Positions 5,657 to 10,109 of a stretch of 10,109 nt of DNA are shown here, in pieces. The notes beneath the pieces are model-generated. The model had not been told where the DNA came from, ran no database searches, and saw nothing but the letters and a program-made list of their open reading frames with translations. How positions within the stretch are numbered: position 1 is the first letter of the stretch; each line of letters starts with the position of its first letter. Source of the DNA: Pseudomonadota bacterium (GTDB lineage Bacteria; Myxococcota; Polyangia; Polyangiales; Polyangiaceae). The stretch covers positions 1-10,109 of the forward strand of contig JAEZYO010000280.1 of the NCBI GenBank assembly GCA_023419055.1. Direction: 5' to 3'. Made by a program: the position numbers and the translations under genes.

Positions 5657-7050
5657 CGAGCGAGAGTTCGAAGGCCCTCGCCCTGCTCGGACGAGCTTCC
5701 GCTCTCCGCGACCGGAAGGGTGAAGCAGAACTTGGCTCCGTGGCCCGGCGCGCTCTCTACCCAGATGCGGCCGCCATGCGCGTCGACGATGCCTTTTGCG
5801 ATGAAGAGCCCGAGGCCGGTCCCTTTCTTCCCGGGGGTCTCCTTCTTCCAGAAGCGGTCGAAGAGGTGCTCCACACTTTCGGGCGGGATCCCGGGGCCCG
5901 TGTCGCTGACAGCGAATCGAACCTCGTCACCTTCTCGATCGACCGAAAGCGAGATGCGCCCGTCCGCCGGCGTGAACTTCAGCGCATTTCCCAGGAGGTT
6001 CGAGATCACCTGGAGGACCCGCTCCCGGTCTGCCTCGACCGTGAGGCCAGGCACCTCCACGCTCTGCTCGAGTCGTACCTGCTTGGACTCGGAGAGCGTT
6101 CCGAAAAGGTCCATGGCCTCGCGCAGCAAGTCGTCGACACTACACGGTGCCGGGGTGACCGAGAACTTGCCAGCCTCCATGGTGGCTACGTCCAGCATCG
6201 TTCGAATGAGGCGCTCCATGCGCATGGCGATGTTCTCGATGGATTGTGCGTACTGTCGAGCTCTCTCCGATTCGTTTCCCTTCCGCAGCAAGGCGGCCTT
6301 CATGGTGATGGCGCCGAGCGGGTTCCGCAGGTCATGCGCGACGACTCCCATGATCTCGTCGCGAGCGGCGAGGGCTGCGCGCTCGGTCTGCAGGGCTTCT
6401 CGCGTCTGCTGGTGCGATCGGAGCAGCTGCGCCGAGAAGTACCTGGCGATGGCGAAGCCCGCGAGTGAGAGGAAAGCAAGCAGCGCATAGAGCCATGCCG
6501 TCAACCTGACGCGGCTCTGCTCTGCGTCCGCGTAAACCTCGCGGATGACAGCTTCCTTGTGCTCGACCAGTCGCTTGAGGCCCTCGGAGAGCTCACGCCG
6601 GAGCGGCAACATTTCGGTCTCGAATCGCATCGCCAGCGCGCTCGCGTCCTCTCCCCGATCGCGGGCGAGAAGGACGTCCTTCTGAACTCGCCGAAAAGCG
6701 CGCGCGGCTCGCTCGACGTTGGTGACGAGGACGCCCCCCTTCGGATTCAGCTCTGCGGTCGTGAGCCTCCGAACGCCCTCGTCGAAGCCGACCTCGGCCT
6801 CGCGAAGCCTCGCTCGCAGGGCCGGGTCACCCGCGATGAGGTAGCCTCTCCCGCTCGAGACGATCAACTCACCGTTCAGGCGAAGGCGATCGGTGTCGGT
6901 GATCTCCCTCTCCTTGCGCTGGATCAGTCGTGTCTCGGAGGTCGTGAGCGCGTTGAGCTGTCTGACGGCGAACACCATGCCCGCTGCGAGCAGCACGATG
7001 ACGACCGCGTAGCCCGTCAGCGCCCGGATCCGAAAGCTGGTCGACTGCAT
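5653..7050 (-). CDS. Membrane sensor histidine kinase, CHASE3-like (orphan)
   Basis: A 465-residue kinase of a two-component system. A transmembrane helix at ~13-29, a mostly helical periplasmic sensor (~30-183) containing GRGYLIAGDPALR (67-79) typical of CHASE3 domains, a second helix at ~185-203, then a cytoplasmic core. The H box is VVAHDLRNPLG with phospho-acceptor His239, the N box is SNLLGNALKF (Asn355), G1 is SDTGPGIP (382-389), the F box is LFDRFWKK (396-403) and G2 is KGTGLGLFIAKG. All ATP-binding motifs are intact. No response regulator gene is in the window, so its partner lies elsewhere. The ATG at 7050 has AGGAGGT ten bases upstream, slightly far but acceptable. The gene is divergent from the transaldolase gene, and its stop codon overlaps that of the DUF2293 gene through the shared bases TTAA. 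Confidence 0.95.
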   Translation of the reverse strand: MQSTSFRIRALTGYAVVIVLLAAGMVFAVRQLNALTTSETRLIQRKEREITDTDRLRLNGELIVSSGRGYLIAGDPALRARLREAEVGFDEGVRRLTTAELNPKGGVLVTNVERAARAFRRVQKDVLLARDRGEDASALAMRFETEMLPLRRELSEGLKRLVEHKEAVIREVYADAEQSRVRLTAWLYALLAFLSLAGFAIARYFSAQLLRSHQQTREALQTERAALAARDEIMGVVAHDLRNPLGAITMKAALLRKGNESERARQYAQSIENIAMRMERLIRTMLDVATMEAGKFSVTPAPCSVDDLLREAMDLFGTLSESKQVRLEQSVEVPGLTVEADRERVLQVISNLLGNALKFTPADGRISLSVDREGDEVRFAVSDTGPGIPPESVEHLFDRFWKKETPGKKGTGLGLFIAKGIVDAHGGRIWVESAPGHGAKFCFTLPVAESGSSSEQGEGLRTLAR

Positions 7051-7144
7051 CGATGCCGCGACCTCCTGGCGTTAGGTAGCGCCGTTTGGATGGCCCGCAA
7101 TCTCACGGGAACGTAGCTCCTATCTCGTGGGGTTCGTGTCGATT

Positions 7145-7161
7145 TGTCACAGTCTGTGGCA
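7145..7161. promoter_or_regulatory. 17-bp palindrome, possible activator or repressor site
   Basis: TGTCACAG-T-CTGTGGCA has eight-base arms with one mismatch. It lies about 162-178 bp upstream of the predicted sigma-54 start at 7323, a normal distance for an enhancer site, and about 95 bp upstream of the kinase start codon. It could therefore serve either gene. It is unlike the 50-bp repeats near the activator gene, so a different regulator is more likely. Confidence 0.4.
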
Positions 7162-7296
7162 TTGCTCCGCTCGGTGCGGCCGGAGCCACCATGGTTCTCC
7201 GTCGCTTGCAGCTCAAACTGACTCGAGAGTACGCAAAAGCGAGGTCCGCCCCAACTGCGCGACAGTCGCTCGACGGAGAGCTTCGGGCGCCCTGCT

Positions 7297-7312
7297 CGGC
7301 ACCCGGATTGCA
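7297..7312 (+). promoter_or_regulatory. Candidate sigma-54 promoter of the transaldolase gene
   Basis: CGGCACCCGGATTGCA keeps GGCAC, exact GG-N10-GC spacing and TTGCA, with mismatches at the first position and two others of the TGGCACGRNNNTTGCW consensus. The predicted start is near 7323, a 78-nt leader before the ATG at 7401. Activity is inferred. Confidence 0.45.
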
Positions 7313-7400
7313 GGTAAGACTACGTTCGTCACGCCAGGCGAAGGGAGCATCCGTCGGGGAGCGGAAGCCGACGTGGCGCGCGGTGAGAGGAGCATCGACC

Positions 7401-8552
7401 ATGACGACGAACCCGATTCTCGAGCTCACGAACCTCGGACAGAGCGTCTGGATCGACTACCTCGATCGAGGCCGGATCGCCTCCGGCCAGCTGAAGCATC
7501 GGATCGAGCAGGACGGACTGAGGGGAATGACCTCCAACCCGTCGATCTTCGAGAAGGCGATCAGCGGTGACCGCTGCTACGACGCGATCATCGACGAGCT
7601 GGCGCGAGCGGGATCGAGCGTCGCCGGCATCTACGAGGCGATGACGACGCGCGACGTTCAGCTCGCGGCCGACGTGTTCCGGCCCACCTTCGACCGGCTC
7701 GACGGACGCGACGGATTCGTGAGCCTCGAGGTGTCGCCGCACCTGGCGCACGACACGGACGGTACGGTAGCCGAGGCGCGGCGCCTCTGGGCGGAGGTAG
7801 ATCGCCCGAACGTCATGATCAAGGTGCCGGCGACGAAGGCGGGCCTTCCGGCGATTCAGCGTCTCGTGAGCGAAGGACTCAACATCAACGTGACCCTCCT
7901 CTTCGGGCTCGGCCGCTACGAAGCGGTCGCGGAGGCCTATCTCGCTGGTCTCGAGCTGCGCGCGTCGCAGGGCCATCCCCTGAAGCTCGCCTCGGTCGCC
8001 AGCTTCTTCCTGAGCCGCATCGACGTGCTGGTCGACGCGAAGCTCGACGAGCTCGAGCGCGCCGGAAGCATCGCTCCTCCCTTGGCGGCGCGACTTCGAG
8101 GTCAGGTGGCGATCGCCAGCGCACGCGTCGCCTATAAGAAGTACAAGGGCATCTTCGAGAGCGAGCGATTCAAGGCCCTGGCGGCGAAGGGCGCTCGCCC
8201 CCAGCGCCTGCTCTGGGCCAGCACCAGCACCAAGAACCCGGCGTACAGCGACGTGAAGTACGTGGAGGCGCTCATCGGCGACGAGACCATCAACACGGTG
8301 CCCTTCGAGACGTTCGACGCTTACCGCGATCACGGAGCACCGGAACTTCGCCTCGAGACGCACGTGGACGAGGCGAAGGAGATCCTGGCGGAGCTGCCCG
8401 CGGCCGGTATCGATCTCGACGCGATCACTCAGCGCTTGGAGGATGACGGTGTGCGGAAGTTCGCCGAAGCCTACGATCGACTGCTCCAGGCGATCGCCAG
8501 GCGGCGAGAGGTCGCCCTGCGTGAGGCGAGGGCAGGACACGTGAGCTCATGA
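7401..8552 (+). CDS. tal: Transaldolase
   Basis: A 383-residue cytoplasmic enzyme of the non-oxidative pentose phosphate pathway that transfers dihydroxyacetone units between sedoheptulose 7-phosphate and glyceraldehyde 3-phosphate. The Schiff-base lysine is Lys141 in NVMIKVPATKAG. Other family positions are Asp19 (WIDYLDRG), Asn46 (MTSNPSIFEKA) and Glu110 (VSLEVSPHLA). The length and sequence style match the ~370-residue bacterial type (actinobacterial/cyanobacterial class) rather than the ~316-residue E. coli TalB type. The ATG at 7401 is supported by GAGAGGAG eight bases upstream; in-frame codons further up lack such support. No other pentose phosphate gene is adjacent. The gene has its own putative sigma-54 promoter and converges with the transpeptidase gene, with 19 bp between stops. 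Confidence 0.96.
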   Translation: MTTNPILELTNLGQSVWIDYLDRGRIASGQLKHRIEQDGLRGMTSNPSIFEKAISGDRCYDAIIDELARAGSSVAGIYEAMTTRDVQLAADVFRPTFDRLDGRDGFVSLEVSPHLAHDTDGTVAEARRLWAEVDRPNVMIKVPATKAGLPAIQRLVSEGLNINVTLLFGLGRYEAVAEAYLAGLELRASQGHPLKLASVASFFLSRIDVLVDAKLDELERAGSIAPPLAARLRGQVAIASARVAYKKYKGIFESERFKALAAKGARPQRLLWASTSTKNPAYSDVKYVEALIGDETINTVPFETFDAYRDHGAPELRLETHVDEAKEILAELPAAGIDLDAITQRLEDDGVRKFAEAYDRLLQAIARRREVALREARAGHVSS

Positions 8553-8556
8553 GCTC
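8543..8556. repeat. 14-bp perfect palindrome over the transaldolase stop codon
   Basis: GAGCTCATGAGCTC reads the same on both strands and contains the TGA at 8550-8552. A folded RNA would have only a five-pair stem, with no T run, so it is not a convincing terminator. It sits at the junction of two convergent genes. Confidence 0.35.
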
Positions 8557-8571
8557 CGACCCAACCCTCCG

Positions 8572-9789
8572 TCACGGGCGAGACACCCCGGGCCTACCCT
8601 GCTTCGCGAAATAGGTGCGCAGCACGTCGCGCGCCAGCATCGGCGCTTTGATGCGCCACGCCGGAGTGTTGACGACCAGGGCGCTCAGGGCGACCTCCGG
8701 CTCCTCGGCAGGCGCGAAGCCGATGAACCACGTGTAGTGGCGGTTTTTCTCGTGATCGGTGAGCGTGCCCGTCTTACCCGCGACCGTGATATTCGGCAGG
8801 TAGGGCCGGCCGCGCTGATCGTGGAAGGCCTTCGACGCCGAGCCATTGCTGACCGTCTGCACCATCATCCGCGTGAGCTCGGTCGCGGTCTCGGCAGAAA
8901 CCGCGCGGCGCACCGTGATGGGGGGCCTCTCGTCCTTCCACAGAACTTCCTTGTCGCGGTAGACGGCTCGGACCACGCGCGGCTCGAGCGTGACGCCCCC
9001 ATTGGCGACGGTCTGAGCCATCGAAGCGGCTGCCAGAGGCGAGAGGGTCGTGTTCCAGAAACCGGCGGAAGTTCGCGCGAACTCGAGCTGGTCATCCGGA
9101 ATGCGGATGCGCGGTGGCTGGTTCGGCAACACGAACGGGACTTTTGCCCCGAAGCCGAACGCTCCGCCCGTTTGCATGAGATCCTCCGGAGTCAGGTGCT
9201 TTACGGCGAGTCGGCCGAACACCGTGTTGATGCTCCGCCCCAAGGCGATCCCGAGGGTCGCGCACCACCTGTCGAGGCGGGGGTTTTCGAAGAGCTCGTC
9301 GGCGTCGATGCGGCTCTTGCCGCCGTGATAGCACTGCTCCGTCTCCGAGCTCAGGCCACCGCGCTCCACCAGGGCCGCCGCGGTCACCACCTTGAACAGG
9401 CTCGCCGCCGGCGCCTCCGCACGAGCGTTCACGTCGAACGGCGTTCCTCGCCTCACGTGACTCGCGTAGGTGAGGACCCGACCCGTCTTTGCTTCCAGCA
9501 TCACGACGCCAGCTTCGGGCACCTGGTAGCGGCGCATCTCCGCCCGTGCGGCGCGCTGCACGCTCGAGTCCAAAGTGAGCTCCGCCGTCCGGCCTTCGGA
9601 CAAAGGCGCGGTAACCCGGTGGGGTCTTATGTCCAGTCTGGTCGGATCGAGCCCCTCGAAACTCGGCAGGCTCGAGCGCGCTCGACTCAAAGGCCCATCG
9701 AGCACGAACGATCCCTTTACGACCGGAGCCAGCGCCAGGGCAAGACCAGCCGCGGCGCCGAATCCGGCCCACTTTCTCCAGGGCTGCAT
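8572..9789 (-). CDS. Penicillin-binding protein, transpeptidase domain, short form
   Basis: A 405-residue membrane-anchored serine transpeptidase acting in the periplasm on peptidoglycan cross-links. A basic start and hydrophobic helix (residues ~7-24) form a signal anchor. The domain starts with TLDSSVQRAARAEM (72-85) and VVMLEAKTGRVL (95-106). Catalytic motifs are complete: SLFK with nucleophile Ser130 and Lys133, SIN (186-188), and KTGT (339-342). There is no glycosyltransferase domain and no room for a full class B dimerisation domain, so it is shorter than PBP2 or FtsI proteins. Two cysteines (Cys153, Cys176) lie between the motifs. The ATG at 9789 has only a weak site (CTGGGG) upstream. 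It may be a specialised or accessory PBP; a beta-lactam sensor is less likely because no signalling membrane domain is visible. Confidence 0.9.
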   Translation of the reverse strand: MQPWRKWAGFGAAAGLALALAPVVKGSFVLDGPLSRARSSLPSFEGLDPTRLDIRPHRVTAPLSEGRTAELTLDSSVQRAARAEMRRYQVPEAGVVMLEAKTGRVLTYASHVRRGTPFDVNARAEAPAASLFKVVTAAALVERGGLSSETEQCYHGGKSRIDADELFENPRLDRWCATLGIALGRSINTVFGRLAVKHLTPEDLMQTGGAFGFGAKVPFVLPNQPPRIRIPDDQLEFARTSAGFWNTTLSPLAAASMAQTVANGGVTLEPRVVRAVYRDKEVLWKDERPPITVRRAVSAETATELTRMMVQTVSNGSASKAFHDQRGRPYLPNITVAGKTGTLTDHEKNRHYTWFIGFAPAEEPEVALSALVVNTPAWRIKAPMLARDVLRTYFAKQGRPGVSRP

Positions 9790-9926
9790 CGGCCCCAGGT
9801 CTACCGAACGCGGCTTCGAACGGACAAGTATTGGATGGGCGGGCGTTCCGTTAGTTGCTGGTCAAACGATTGGCTCGTCCTGACACGCGGAAGGGCCGAA
9901 GCGTAACGTTCGGGAGCGGAGAGACG
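9790..9926. other. Upstream region of the transpeptidase gene
   Basis: Probably holds the promoter of the transpeptidase gene on the minus strand. A TTGACC hexamer is present there (complement of 9871-9876), but no good -10 element is found at normal spacing, so no promoter is called. A possible gene starts on the plus strand at 9927. Confidence 0.35.
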
Positions 9927-10109
9927 ATGCGAGGTCGTTCCGAAAGCGTGATCGCTCGCGAGGAGGGAGATGCCAGGCGCCGAAAAATCAGGACTGCGAC
10001 AGGTGTTCAACAGCCCACGCTAGCGCGCCACCGGGCCCTAGGTCGCAAGCGCCTGCAGCAGTCCTACTTCGTGGGCGCGAACGTATTCCCGCTCGCGCCT
10101 GGACCATGC
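9927..10109 (+). CDS. Possible 5' end of a hypothetical protein (partial, uncertain)
   Basis: An ATG at 9927 preceded by GGAGCGGAGAG opens a frame of 61 codons that runs off the window without a stop. The first half is Arg-rich with poor third-position GC; the second half (ending in QQSYFVGANVFPLAPGP) has the GC-rich codon pattern of real genes here. I recognise no family. The competing reading is a minus-strand gene whose last 23 codons occupy 10109-10038, ending in YVRAHEVGLLQALAT and TAG. The two cannot both be real; the sequence beyond the window decides. Confidence 0.3.
   Translation, partial: MRGRSESVIAREEGDARRRKIRTATGVQQPTLARHRALGRKRLQQSYFVGANVFPLAPGPC
10038..10109 (-). CDS. Alternative: 3' end of a minus-strand gene (partial, uncertain)
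   Basis: The minus frame entering at the window edge gives 23 codons with a helical, well-behaved end (REREYVRAHEVGLLQALAT) and stops with TAG at 10040-10038. If real it would precede the transpeptidase gene on the same strand with ~250 bp between. It conflicts with the plus-strand frame from 9927, and neither can be confirmed from this fragment. Confidence 0.25.
   Translation of the reverse strand, partial: AWSRREREYVRAHEVGLLQALAT

Larger units (their letters stand above)
7051..7400. other. Divergent control region between kinase and transaldolase genes
   Basis: 350 bp without a convincing gene. It holds a near-perfect palindrome at 7145-7161, a sigma-54-like promoter at 7297-7312 facing the transaldolase gene, and ribosome binding sites at both ends. 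No convincing housekeeping promoter for the kinase gene was seen. Open frames running through it in the transaldolase frame begin without a ribosome binding site and show poor codon bias. Confidence 0.6.

Noticed and set aside
7086..7400. Longer transaldolase start about 105 codons upstream
   Set aside because: The extension has irregular codon use, no homology-like motifs and would cover the promoter; the ATG at 7401 has a proper ribosome binding site and begins at the family's normal N-terminus.
7329..8540. 403-codon minus-strand frame opposite transaldolase
   Set aside because: Antisense of a highly conserved enzyme; no recognisable domain or ribosome binding site.
8737..9906. 389-codon plus-strand frame opposite the transpeptidase
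   Set aside because: Antisense of a gene with all three PBP motifs; no own motifs.
1..10109. CRISPR arrays, insertion sequences, rRNA or tRNA genes
   Set aside because: No regularly spaced repeats, transposase motifs, terminal inverted repeats or RNA gene signatures were seen on reading the window.

Overview
High-GC window (roughly 70 % or more in coding stretches, by hand counts of sample lines) with strong third-position GC bias. A sigma-54 activator, an orphan CHASE3-type histidine kinase, a DUF2293 protein and several peptidoglycan enzymes together suggest a Myxococcota (Polyangia/Sandaracinaceae-like) chromosome. That taxonomy is an inference; no marker gene is present.

Layout. 1-801 (+): 3' part of an unrecognised beta-rich protein, overlapping by 20 bp the next gene. 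782-1903 (+): Amidase_3 fused to a papain-like cysteine peptidase. 1866-2858 (-): compact sigma-54 activator (AAA+ plus Fis HTH, no sensor domain), convergent and overlapping by 38 bp. 2859-3756: 898-bp gene-free, lower-GC region. 3757-4935 (+): second Amidase_3 protein with a late transmembrane helix. 4982-5656 (+): DUF2293 protein. 5653-7050 (-): histidine kinase. 7051-7400: divergent control region. 7401-8552 (+): transaldolase. 8572-9789 (-): short penicillin-binding transpeptidase. 9790-10109: start region plus an undecided gene edge.

Main observation. The gene-free region between the activator and the second amidase looks like a compact sigma-54 control unit. A -24/-12 type promoter (GG-N10-GC with TTGCA) faces the activator gene at 2929-2944, and another faces the amidase gene at 3714-3729. 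One copy of a ~50-bp repeat (about 84 % identical) lies 75-129 bp upstream of each predicted start, where enhancer sites of such activators usually sit. In my by-eye search of both strands for this pattern, the only other well-placed hit was at 7297-7312, in front of the transaldolase gene; one poorer match lies inside a coding region.

How the parts may work together (inference). The activator may drive its own gene and the second amidase gene. The two amidases are recognisable paralogues, both lack N-terminal signal peptides, and each carries a different extra C-terminal module. That fits proteins delivered by a non-Sec route (for example effectors of a contractile injection system) or released by lysis better than ordinary periplasmic wall-remodelling amidases. 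No delivery machinery is visible here, so this remains a hypothesis.
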